Assembly: GCA_944383855.1 (NCBI GenBank)
Contig: CALWRB010000037.1
Coordinates: 1-64,000 of the forward strand
DNA from: an uncultured Lachnospiraceae bacterium
GTDB taxonomy: Bacteria; Bacillota; Clostridia; Lachnospirales; Anaerotignaceae
Reading direction: 5' to 3'
DNA length: 64,000 nt
In this document: piece after piece, positions 1 through 7,551 of the stretch
Position numbering within the stretch: the first letter of the stretch is position 1
Layout: every line of letters begins with the position of its first letter
Notes under the pieces: generated by a model
Seen by the model: only the letters and a program-made list of their open reading frames with translations
Database searches by the model: none
Told to the model about the DNA's origin: nothing
Made by a program: the position numbers and the translations under genes

Positions 1-450
1 ATTGATCTTGCCGGGGCAAAGCTTAGTCGTTGCTTTAATACAGAGGTTTCTGGAAAAAACGGGAAGACCAAGCTTGCGAATCAACACGCTATCTCTGCAG
101 GCGCCTTCGATCACTACGCCGGCTACACCTTTTGCTTTCAAGGAAGCGGCCATCATGCCGCCGAATAAGCCGCCGGCTTCATCAAATCCACCGTTTGTGA
201 TCATCAGTACATCCCCGGGCTGTGCCATCGAGATAGCTTTATGCAGCATAATATTATCTCCGATCCCGCACTGCACTGTCATTGCTCTCCCGCACATACG
301 CACATCTTGTGAGATGGTTCGGATCTCAGATGCTAACGCGCCGTTTTTTCCGGGTATGGATTCATTGATAGAAGCGCTTTCTTCAATTTGCAAATACTTC
401 TCTACTGTTTCCATATCCACTTTTTCGTACCGCTTGATTACATCATACAT
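1..450 (-). CDS. RraA-like / HMG aldolase family protein (3' end outside window)
   Basis: The ATG start at 448-450 has an AGGGAAG Shine-Dalgarno site just upstream, and 150 codons are visible before the left edge. The frame contains the family signature of the RraA/4-hydroxy-4-methyl-2-oxoglutarate aldolase fold: a GG-F-GG loop (GGLFGGMMA) followed about 20 residues later by GACRD, whose Arg-Asp pair binds substrate and divalent metal in characterised aldolases, then LGLPVFSR. Such proteins are either metal-dependent oxo-acid aldolases/oxaloacetate decarboxylases or RNase E regulators; in a Firmicute the enzyme role is more likely. The divergent LacI-type gene and the tandem operator at its promoter suggest a catabolic pathway continuing to the left. 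The substrate cannot be told from this fragment. Confidence 0.82.
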   Translation of the reverse strand, partial: MYDVIKRYEKVDMETVEKYLQIEESASINESIPGKNGALASEIRTISQDVRMCGRAMTVQCGIGDNIMLHKAISMAQPGDVLMITNGGFDEAGGLFGGMMAASLKAKGVAGVVIEGACRDSVLIRKLGLPVFSRNLCIKATTKLCPGKIN

Positions 451-493
451 TTTCTTCCCTTCTTTCTGTCTTTTTATTCCTCATTCCTTTTTG

Positions 494-532
494 TTTATCG
501 TTTTAGTTTATCGTTTTAGTTTATCGGTTAAC
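494..532. repeat. Three tandem 13-bp repeats, probable operator
   Basis: Three direct copies of a 13-bp unit start at 494, 507 and 520, each with GTTTATCG (493-500, 506-513, 519-526). The third extends into GTTTATCGGTTAAC, an imperfect palindrome with a central CG, as is common in LacI-family operators. The array lies directly downstream of the -10 box of the aldolase promoter, across its expected transcription start, so a bound repressor would block initiation. Binding by the adjacent LacI-type protein is inference. Confidence 0.6.
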
Positions 533-535
533 TAA

Positions 536-564
536 ATTATAAGTATATTTTTTGTAATTGTCAA
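536..564 (-). promoter_or_regulatory. Sigma-A promoter of the RraA-like gene
   Basis: On the minus strand TTGACA (559-564) is followed after exactly 17 bases by TATAAT (536-541), a full consensus match. The start codon is about 85 bases downstream of the -10 box. The tandem repeats at 494-532 begin just after the -10 box. Confidence 0.8.
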
Positions 565-612
565 TGTTTTATTGCAAAGGGAAGAAATCACAGCGTCATT
601 TCTATAAAAATG

Positions 613-642
613 TTGACAACGTGTTGAAATATTCTGTATAGT
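613..642 (+). promoter_or_regulatory. Probable promoter of the LacI-type gene
   Basis: TTGACA (613-618) and TATAGT (637-642) are separated by 18 bases, about 70 bases before the regulator start codon. It is divergent from, and about 50 bp away from, the aldolase promoter. Confidence 0.5.
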
Positions 643-714
643 TATAATAAATCACATATTTCTACCTTGATGAATTATCATTGACTTTTCACAATTTTTA
701 TTGAAGGTGTTTGA

Positions 715-1740
715 ATGAACGTACAAAAAAACAAAATTACGATCCAAGATATCGCAGATACCGTCGGTGTATCAAAAACTACTGTTTCCCGTTATCTTAA
801 CGGAAAATACGATTTTATGTCAGAAAGTACGCGCAAAAAAATAGAGGAAGCTATCTCCGCGACCAATTTCAGACCCAATAAATTTGCAAAAAGCCTGAAA
901 ACTTCCCGCAGTGATTTGATCGGTCTGATCATTCCGGAAGCAGCATCCACTATGACTCCTTATCTGATCAGCAGTATCTGCGACACCTGTGCGCTTCATT
1001 CCCGTAAAGTAATTGTTATATCCACACACAATGATATTCAGCGGGAAAAACAATTCATACAGAGCATTTTGGATCAGCAAATCGACGGTATCATCACCGC
1101 AACCGGCTGCAATACCGAATTTTATGAGAAAATCGACCGGACCATCTGTCCTGTTGTGCAAATCGACCGCGTTTCCCCTTTTTCCTGTCTGGATTTTGTT
1201 GCGGTCAATCATAAACAAGGGATCACCGACGTGTTAAATCATTTATTAGCACGTGGATTTCGAAAAATCGTTTTTTTGCTGCGCAAAAGCAGAAATAACC
1301 AAGGCACCTTCTCCGTTCGTGAACAAGCTGCCAAAGAATTTTTTGAACAGCGAAAAAATCAAGAGGTCCTATTCTGTAAAAAGTTGATCGATGATACTGA
1401 AATCAACCAAATTGCTGTTTTTAACGCATTGTTTCAAGAAAGTTTTCCATCTGAAAATGACCCGCCGACAGCATTTTTTATTGCAGACGAAAAATTAACG
1501 ATCCCTGTCGTTTCTAATTTCTTTCGGCTTGGACTTTCCTTTTCCGATCGATTTGCGATCTCATGTTATGACACCATGCACTTTGCAAACTCGATCTCCG
1601 AGCATATCGTTTCCATCGAGCAGCCATTGTCGAAAATGGGATTTCTGGCATCTGATCTTTTGATCAAAAAAATCGATAAAACTTCGCCGGACATCGATCG
1701 GAACAATCAGATTTATATTAACTGTCATATCAAATATTGA
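715..1740 (+). CDS. LacI-family transcriptional regulator
   Basis: A 341-residue protein with the LacI layout. An N-terminal helix-turn-helix at about residues 9-30 (IQDIADTVGVSKTTVSRYLNG) leads into the hinge helix region, followed by a periplasmic-binding-protein-like sensor core from about residue 65 (DLIGLIIPE). In this family a small molecule, often a sugar or sugar acid, changes DNA affinity. The start has upstream GAAGGTG. The gene is divergent from the RraA-like aldolase and the three operator-like repeats lie between them, so it most likely controls that gene and the pathway beyond the left edge. The ligand is unknown. The C-terminus is somewhat shorter and more divergent than in PurR/CcpA. 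Confidence 0.9.
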   Translation: MNVQKNKITIQDIADTVGVSKTTVSRYLNGKYDFMSESTRKKIEEAISATNFRPNKFAKSLKTSRSDLIGLIIPEAASTMTPYLISSICDTCALHSRKVIVISTHNDIQREKQFIQSILDQQIDGIITATGCNTEFYEKIDRTICPVVQIDRVSPFSCLDFVAVNHKQGITDVLNHLLARGFRKIVFLLRKSRNNQGTFSVREQAAKEFFEQRKNQEVLFCKKLIDDTEINQIAVFNALFQESFPSENDPPTAFFIADEKLTIPVVSNFFRLGLSFSDRFAISCYDTMHFANSISEHIVSIEQPLSKMGFLASDLLIKKIDKTSPDIDRNNQIYINCHIKY

Positions 1741-1778
1741 TTTGTTCTGACTATCTCTCTTAACATTCGGAACGAGAA

Positions 1779-1813
1779 AAAAGCGACAAAACGTTTCCTG
1801 TTTTGTCGCTTTT
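1779..1813 (+). terminator. Rho-independent terminator after the LacI-type gene
   Basis: A perfect 14-bp stem (1779-1792 with 1800-1813, loop of 7) whose right arm ends in TTTT, starting 38 bases after the stop codon. Confidence 0.7.
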
Positions 1814-1830
1814 GTGTTCTAAAGAACATA

Positions 1831-1868
1831 AAAAACACTCCGCATCTATTTCAGAGCAGAGTGTTTTT
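1831..1868 (-). terminator. pycA: Rho-independent terminator after pycA
   Basis: A perfect 10-bp stem (1831-1840 with 1859-1868); on the minus strand the hairpin ends in a run of T. It lies 20 bases after the pyruvate carboxylase stop codon. Confidence 0.75.
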
Positions 1869-1888
1869 ATCGATTCTGATTCAGTTTT

Positions 1889-4800
1889 TTACGCTTCTTC
1901 GGAAATCTGGAAAGAAATCAGCAAGTCGCCTTGACTTACTTTGTCGCCTTCTTTGACGTAAATCTTGTCAACTACACCGTCTACTTTCGATACAACAGAG
2001 GTTTCCATCTTCATTGCTTCTACTGTCATCAAAACAGTATTCTTTGTAACGACATCGCCCTCTTTGACAACTACTTTGCTTACCGTACCGGGAATGGTGG
2101 AACCAAGGTGACAAGGGTTGTTCTTATCGGCTTTCAATTTACCGTCCGTCTTAACTTCCAGTGTCTTATCCATAATACGCACTTCACGCATAATAGAGTT
2201 GATCTCGAAAGTCAATGTGCGGTAGCCTTCTGCATCTGGTGCGGACATATCAATATATTTGATGATGATATTCTTACCTTCGCCAATTTCGATAACGGTT
2301 TCTTCTCCCTGTGCCAAACCAAAGAAGTATACATCACTGGAGAGCTTGGATACATCTGTATAGTATTCCCAATGATAGCAATAATCATCGTATACCTTCG
2401 GATACAGCGCATAACTGATGATGTTTCTGGGATTGATCCGTTTCATGCTGTGGTGTTCCAACAGATATTGACGAATCGCTTCCAAATCCACAGGCGGCAT
2501 CAAAGAGCCGGGACGGCAAGTGATCGGTTTTTTGTCTTTCAGCACAATTTTTTGCAGTTCTTCCGGAAAACCGCCTTCCGGCTGACCAATGTTTCCGCTG
2601 AAGTAGTCTACAACAGAATCCGGATAAGACAAATCCTTACCTTCTGTGAGAATATTGTCCTTATTCAGACCATTTTTATGCATAAAGATCGCCATATCAC
2701 CCACAACTTTGGAAGAAGGTGTTACTTTTACAATGTTGCCGAGCAAATCATTTGCCTGTTTGTAAAGGTGTTTGATCTCCTCAAAGTTATCAGCGGAGCC
2801 CATTTCTTTGACCTGCGCCAGCAGGTTAGAATACTGACCGCCGGGGATCTCATATTTATAAATCTCGGTATTGGGCGTTTTCATTTCGCTTTCAAAACCG
2901 GTAAAGATCTGTCTGACACCTTCATAGTAGTGGCTGATTTCTGTCAGTTGTTCGGGATCCAGCAAAGTATCTCTTTCGGTTCCCTTCAGCGCCTCCACAA
3001 CCGCGTTCATAGACGGCTGGCTGGTCAGAGAACTCATGGACTGGATTGCCAAGTCTGCGATATGTACCCCGGCTTCTGCTGCCATCAGGACAGTGCTGAC
3101 GCCATTACCTGTGGTATCATGCGTATGCAGATGCAGCGGAATATGCAGTTCGCTCTTTAAAGCAGAGAACAGTTCCTTTGCGGCATACGGTTTCAGCAAA
3201 CCTGCCATATCCTTGATTGCAAAAATATGACAGCCCAGTTCTTCCATTTCTTTTGCCTTGCGAATATAGTAATCCAAGGTGTACTTGGTTTCCTTCGGGT
3301 CCAGAATATCACCGGTGTAGCAGATCGCACCTTCTACGATCTTTCCTGTTTTCAGTGCTTCTTCAATGGGCATCTTCATGTTTTCCACCCAGTTCAAGCT
3401 ATCGAAAATACGGAAAACATCTACGCCGCGTTCTGCGGATACTTTAATAAATTCCTTAACCACATTATCGGGATAGTTCGCGTAACCAACCGCATTGGAA
3501 GCACGCAACAGCATCTGGATCAATGTATTCGGCATCAATTTGGACAGCTGTTGCAATCTGATCCAAGGAGATTCCTTCAGGAAACGATATGCCACGTCAA
3601 ATGTTGCGCCGCCCCATGCTTCCACGGAAAAACCATTTGCCATCGCCATATTGGTCGCGGGAGCTACTGCGATCAGGTCATTGGTACGCAGTCTGGTCGC
3701 CATCAGGGACTGATGTGCGTCACGCATAGAGGTATCTGTCACAAACAGGCGCTTTTCTTTCATCAAACTTTGTGTAAAGTCTTTTGCACCCATTTTCAAG
3801 AAAGCATCTTTCGCGCCCACTACCTTCTGTACGCCGCCGTCTTCCGTTTTGCCAAAAGAAGGTACCACAATGCGCTCAAATTCCGGTTTGTGTCCCTTGG
3901 ACTCATTGACGATCTTATTACCGATAAATTCTGCGATCTTAGTTGCTCTGTCCTTGCCCAAAACGATATTGAACAGTTCAGGAGTATGTTCAATAAATGT
4001 AGTGGTGCATTTTCCTTCGCTCCAAGTATTGCTCTGCAGTACATTGATCAAAAAAGGAATGTTTGTTTTTACGCCACGGATACGAGTTTCTTTGATCGCG
4101 CGGATCGCTTTTTGTGTTGTTCCGTAAAAACTTCTGTCATGTGCAATGATTTTTACGAGCAAGCTATCATAAAACGGTGTGATCTCCGCACCTGTGTGCG
4201 CAGTGCCGCCGTCCAGACGAATACCGTTTCCGGCAGGAGAACGATACACGCTGATTTTGCCGGTATCCGGCAGGAAATTATTGGAAGGGTCTTCCGTAGT
4301 GACACGCAGCTGGATAGCATAGCCGTTGCTGTGGATCGATTCCTGAGAAGGAATGCCGATCTCGGGAGAATCCAGCGGATAACCTTCTTCGATCAAGATC
4401 TGCGCCTGTACGATATCGATGCCTGTGATCTCCTCTGTTACGGTATGCTCAACCTGAATACGGGGATTCATTTCGATAAAGTAGTAATTTTCGTCCGCAT
4501 CTACCAAAAATTCCAGTGTACCGGCATTTTTATAACCTACATGCTTTGCCAGACGAACCGCATCGTCAAAAATCTTTTTTCTGACCTCATCGCTGACTGT
4601 GAAAGCAGGTGCAAACTCAACTACTTTCTGATGTCTGCGCTGTACGGAACAGTCACGGTCAAACAGATGAACGACATTGCCGTATTTATCGCCCAATACC
4701 TGTACTTCGATGTGTTTGGGATCCCGCAGATATTTTTCCACGAAGATCTTATCATCACCAAATGCCTTTTTGGCTTCATTTCTTGCCTCTGCAAACTCTT

Positions 4801-5359
4801 TGGGCATTTCTTCCGCGGAATTAACAATACGCATACCACGTCCGCCACCGCCGTTGGAAGCTTTCAGCATAACGGGGTATCCCACTTTTTCTGCCACTTC
4901 CATAACTTCTTCTTCGCTTCTGAGCGCGTGGTCAACACCGGGAATGATCGGCACATTGCAGGCGATCGCCATCTGCTTGGAAGAAATTTTATCTCCCATA
5001 GCATACATGACGTCCTCATCGGGACCGATAAAAGCAATTCCCGCTTTTTTACAAGCTGCAACAAACTCAGGATTTTCCGACAAAAAACCATAGCCGGGGT
5101 GGATTGCGTCAACACCTTTTGCCTTTGCGATCTTTATAATGCCTTTGATATCCAAATAGGCATCGATAGGTCCTTTTTCGGTATCCAGCATATATGCTTC
5201 ATCTGTTTTGGTACGGAACAGAGAATATTTATCTTCTTTAGAAAAAATACCTACTGTCTGGATTCCCAACTCGTTGAGCGCACGATAGACACGAATCGCG
5301 ATCTCGCCGCGGTTGGCAACCAACACTTTTTTAAACTTGTTGATTTTCACTTCCTGCAA
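1889..5359 (-). CDS. pycA: Pyruvate carboxylase
   Basis: Biotin-dependent carboxylation of pyruvate to oxaloacetate, the main anaplerotic step. The single-chain form has all domains in order. The biotin carboxylase part covers about residues 1-450 (VLVANRGEIAIR near the start, glycine-rich ATP-grasp loop GGGGRGMR near 165). The carboxyltransferase domain begins with RDAHQSLMATR. A C-terminal biotinyl domain carries VEAMKMET, whose lysine lies 40 residues from the end. The TTG start at 5357-5359 is chosen because AGGAGG (5368-5373) sits 8 bases upstream; this gives 1156 residues, close to the family norm. An in-frame GTG at 5389 would add ten residues and place the ribosome site inside the gene. 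Single gene with its own promoter and terminator. Confidence 0.97.
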   Translation of the reverse strand: MQEVKINKFKKVLVANRGEIAIRVYRALNELGIQTVGIFSKEDKYSLFRTKTDEAYMLDTEKGPIDAYLDIKGIIKIAKAKGVDAIHPGYGFLSENPEFVAACKKAGIAFIGPDEDVMYAMGDKISSKQMAIACNVPIIPGVDHALRSEEEVMEVAEKVGYPVMLKASNGGGGRGMRIVNSAEEMPKEFAEARNEAKKAFGDDKIFVEKYLRDPKHIEVQVLGDKYGNVVHLFDRDCSVQRRHQKVVEFAPAFTVSDEVRKKIFDDAVRLAKHVGYKNAGTLEFLVDADENYYFIEMNPRIQVEHTVTEEITGIDIVQAQILIEEGYPLDSPEIGIPSQESIHSNGYAIQLRVTTEDPSNNFLPDTGKISVYRSPAGNGIRLDGGTAHTGAEITPFYDSLLVKIIAHDRSFYGTTQKAIRAIKETRIRGVKTNIPFLINVLQSNTWSEGKCTTTFIEHTPELFNIVLGKDRATKIAEFIGNKIVNESKGHKPEFERIVVPSFGKTEDGGVQKVVGAKDAFLKMGAKDFTQSLMKEKRLFVTDTSMRDAHQSLMATRLRTNDLIAVAPATNMAMANGFSVEAWGGATFDVAYRFLKESPWIRLQQLSKLMPNTLIQMLLRASNAVGYANYPDNVVKEFIKVSAERGVDVFRIFDSLNWVENMKMPIEEALKTGKIVEGAICYTGDILDPKETKYTLDYYIRKAKEMEELGCHIFAIKDMAGLLKPYAAKELFSALKSELHIPLHLHTHDTTGNGVSTVLMAAEAGVHIADLAIQSMSSLTSQPSMNAVVEALKGTERDTLLDPEQLTEISHYYEGVRQIFTGFESEMKTPNTEIYKYEIPGGQYSNLLAQVKEMGSADNFEEIKHLYKQANDLLGNIVKVTPSSKVVGDMAIFMHKNGLNKDNILTEGKDLSYPDSVVDYFSGNIGQPEGGFPEELQKIVLKDKKPITCRPGSLMPPVDLEAIRQYLLEHHSMKRINPRNIISYALYPKVYDDYCYHWEYYTDVSKLSSDVYFFGLAQGEETVIEIGEGKNIIIKYIDMSAPDAEGYRTLTFEINSIMREVRIMDKTLEVKTDGKLKADKNNPCHLGSTIPGTVSKVVVKEGDVVTKNTVLMTVEAMKMETSVVSKVDGVVDKIYVKEGDKVSQGDLLISFQISEEA

Positions 5360-5436
5360 CGTCCTTACCTCCTTATATCTTCTTATCACTAAAATCCATG
5401 TAAAATTTATGAATTTTATTCATGCCATATTTTATA

Positions 5437-5465
5437 ATTATACTACAGCGTCTGTCTTTCGTAAA
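5437..5465 (-). promoter_or_regulatory. Sigma-A promoter of pycA
   Basis: Minus-strand TTTACG (5460-5465), 17 bases, TATAAT (5437-5442); about 78 bases upstream of the chosen TTG start. No riboswitch or T-box-like structure is evident in the leader. Confidence 0.65.
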
Positions 5466-5509
5466 TTCTCAAATCCACAGAAATGCAGTCGAAAAATAAA
5501 GAAAACACT

Positions 5510-6877
5510 TTACTTTTTACCAAAAATTTCTGACAAAATCTCGCTTAAGGTATGAATCTGTATGATTTCAATGCCCTCCGGCTGAAAATTTCTGACAGCT
5601 TCCCGTGCTGTGTACACCTTGGAAAAACCCATTCGTTCCAATTCTCTAATCCTGCTTTCCGTACCGGGGATCCGCTTTAATTCCCCCGTCAGCCCCACAT
5701 CTGCCAAAAAAGCACAGTCATGCGGCAAAGGCTGATTATAATACGAAGACGCGATGCTGACGATAACTGCCAAATTGGCAGCAGGTTCTTTCAGCTTCAA
5801 ACCGCCTGCCGTGCGCACCACAACATTTTTTTCATACAACGGTATCCCGCCCCTTTGTTCCAGTACGGAAATCAGCGTATTCAGACTGTCACGTTTCATT
5901 GTTTCACTGATTCTGGTGGGATATGGTGTAAAGGAAGCGGATACCAGACTTTCCACCTCCGCCACAACCGGGCGCGAACCTTCTCGAAGCACTGTTAAGG
6001 CACTGCCGGAAACTTCTTCTCCCTTTTCTCTTGTCGTCATAAAATATTCGGACGGATTGTCGATGGAAAGCAGACCTTTTTCCGTCATGGCGAAAAATCC
6101 GATCTCTCCTGTGTTGCCAAAACGATTTTTCGTTGCGGAAAGGCTGCGCAGCCCGTCAATTCCTTCCCCTTCCATCACCAAAACGGTATCTACCAAATGC
6201 TCCAAGGCACGCAGTCCGGCGATCTCATCATTCTTATTCATCTGCCCGATCATCAAAACCGCTCTGGGGCGTTCTTCATTTTTTGCTGTCTGTACCAATG
6301 CCTGCGCACATTCCATCGTCTGCGTAGGGTTACCCGCTCTTGCCGGCAAAAATTCCGCCAAGGAAAATGTCTGGATACTATCCAACACGATCAGGTCCGG
6401 GTCCGTCTGTTCCACCGCTTCGAGCACATGATCCATGGAAGTGTCCGCCAAGATCCAGATTCCTTCCTGAATGTCTTCCAAAATACGGTCGGCTCTGTTT
6501 TTGATCTGTCCGGCGCTTTCTTCCCCGCTGGCATATAACACGCTTTTGCCGGCTTTTGCAAATGCGCAGGCAACCGTCAATGCCAAGGTGGATTTCCCGC
6601 CGCCGGGCGGAGATGTGATGATCGCAACGGAATCCGGCACAACGCCGCCGCCCATCACGCGGTCAAACTCCGCAATTCCTGTTAGGATACGTTCTTTTTC
6701 TGTATTGGAAATGCTGCGCAGCGGTTTCGCAGCAGCCGTCGCTGTCTTCGGCTTATCAGCGGGGTTGACATCTGTTTCTTCAAATGCATTCCACTCTCCA
6801 CAATTCGGACATCTTCCGATCCATTTAGGAGATATATATCCACAAACCTTGCAAAAATATGCTGTTTTCTTCTTCAT
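5510..6877 (-). CDS. radA: DNA repair protein RadA (Sms)
   Basis: RecA-like ATPase that promotes branch migration during recombinational repair. The 455-residue protein begins with a four-cysteine zinc finger (CKVC...CPNC), then a RecA core with Walker A PPGGGKST, the RadA-specific KNRFG motif, and a Lon-protease-like C-terminal domain. The ATG at 6875-6877 is chosen because AAGGAG lies 7 bases upstream and the zinc finger starts directly after it; a start 54 bases further up would overlap the terminator of the preceding gene. It lies downstream of a small conserved gene and clpC on the same strand. Confidence 0.96.
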   Translation of the reverse strand: MKKKTAYFCKVCGYISPKWIGRCPNCGEWNAFEETDVNPADKPKTATAAAKPLRSISNTEKERILTGIAEFDRVMGGGVVPDSVAIITSPPGGGKSTLALTVACAFAKAGKSVLYASGEESAGQIKNRADRILEDIQEGIWILADTSMDHVLEAVEQTDPDLIVLDSIQTFSLAEFLPARAGNPTQTMECAQALVQTAKNEERPRAVLMIGQMNKNDEIAGLRALEHLVDTVLVMEGEGIDGLRSLSATKNRFGNTGEIGFFAMTEKGLLSIDNPSEYFMTTREKGEEVSGSALTVLREGSRPVVAEVESLVSASFTPYPTRISETMKRDSLNTLISVLEQRGGIPLYEKNVVVRTAGGLKLKEPAANLAVIVSIASSYYNQPLPHDCAFLADVGLTGELKRIPGTESRIRELERMGFSKVYTAREAVRNFQPEGIEIIQIHTLSEILSEIFGKK

Positions 6878-6913
6878 TCCCCCACTCCTTCCTGCTTTTC
6901 TTCGGCAATATAT

Positions 6914-6946
6914 AAAAGTGGGCTGTGTCAAACACAGTCCACTTTT
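6914..6946 (-). terminator. Terminator between the 138-residue protein gene and radA
   Basis: A 14-bp stem with one mismatch (6914-6927 with 6933-6946) ending in TTTT on the minus strand, 4 bases after the upstream stop codon. radA transcription would need readthrough or a weak promoter of its own. Confidence 0.65.
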
Positions 6947-6949
6947 GCA

Positions 6950-7366
6950 TTACGCATTGGTCTTTTCAATCTTGACCGCAAGCGGAGAATTTCCAACTTC
7001 CATACTGAAGTTGACCTTTCCCGCCATATTGGTCTTTACTTTACCAACATTTACATCATCAATGATGATCTTATACTCCTGTTCCGGTTCCAATTCCATT
7101 GTGACCTGAATATCTTCCTGCCCTTCCACAGAAAACTTCGCACCTTTTTCGGTTACGGAAAAATGATGTATCGTCGCGCCGGGAACTGCTTCCAAAAGCA
7201 TTTTCCCGTTCTTTTCCAGTTTCGTAATTTCGCAGAAAGTTTTGATTTTATAAATATCACCCGCTACCTCAAAATCATTGACTTTCTTCTTTTCGTCCAT
7301 CAGGTAATTTCCAAAACTGATGGTCCCGTCATCTTCACATCTGATGAGTTCTTCGATCACACTCAT
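6950..7366 (-). CDS. Conserved hypothetical protein, 138 residues
   Basis: A soluble, charged protein without signal peptide or membrane segment. The N-terminus (MSVIEELIRCEDDGTISFGNY) is followed by alternating hydrophobic and charged stretches consistent with beta-sandwich structure, including a repeated pattern of valine/lysine strands to the C-terminus. I recall similar small proteins, sometimes labelled endosialidase, next to radA or clpC in Lachnospiraceae. That label has no support in the sequence here and I do not assign it. It has an extended -10 promoter upstream and a strong terminator just after the stop codon, so it is probably monocistronic. Confidence 0.75.
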   Translation of the reverse strand: MSVIEELIRCEDDGTISFGNYLMDEKKKVNDFEVAGDIYKIKTFCEITKLEKNGKMLLEAVPGATIHHFSVTEKGAKFSVEGQEDIQVTMELEPEQEYKIIIDDVNVGKVKTNMAGKVNFSMEVGNSPLAVKIEKTNA

Positions 7367-7495
7367 GATTACGCTCCTCCTGCTTGCTTGTCCTTTCTAT
7401 GTATGCTGCTTTTGAGCAGCTTTTTACAGCATCGGCAAAAACACCTGCTCCTACCGATACTTTTTTTACCGCCAAGCTGTTATTCAGCTATCGTA

Positions 7496-7504
7496 AGTAT
7501 AGCA
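7496..7504 (-). promoter_or_regulatory. Extended -10 promoter of the 138-residue protein gene
   Basis: Minus-strand TGCTATACT combines TATACT (7496-7501) with the TGn extension. No good -35 box is seen at the proper distance. It lies about 130 bases upstream of the start codon. Confidence 0.4.
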
Positions 7505-7551
7505 TAAAACTTCAGTTTGGCATAGTAAAATTTAATCAGAATGACATTTTT

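Noticed and set aside
3227-5392. A 721-codon open frame on the plus strand across pycA
   Set aside because: It is exactly antisense to a clear pyruvate carboxylase, its translation has no recognisable domain, and it has no ribosome site; it arises from the codon bias of the true gene.
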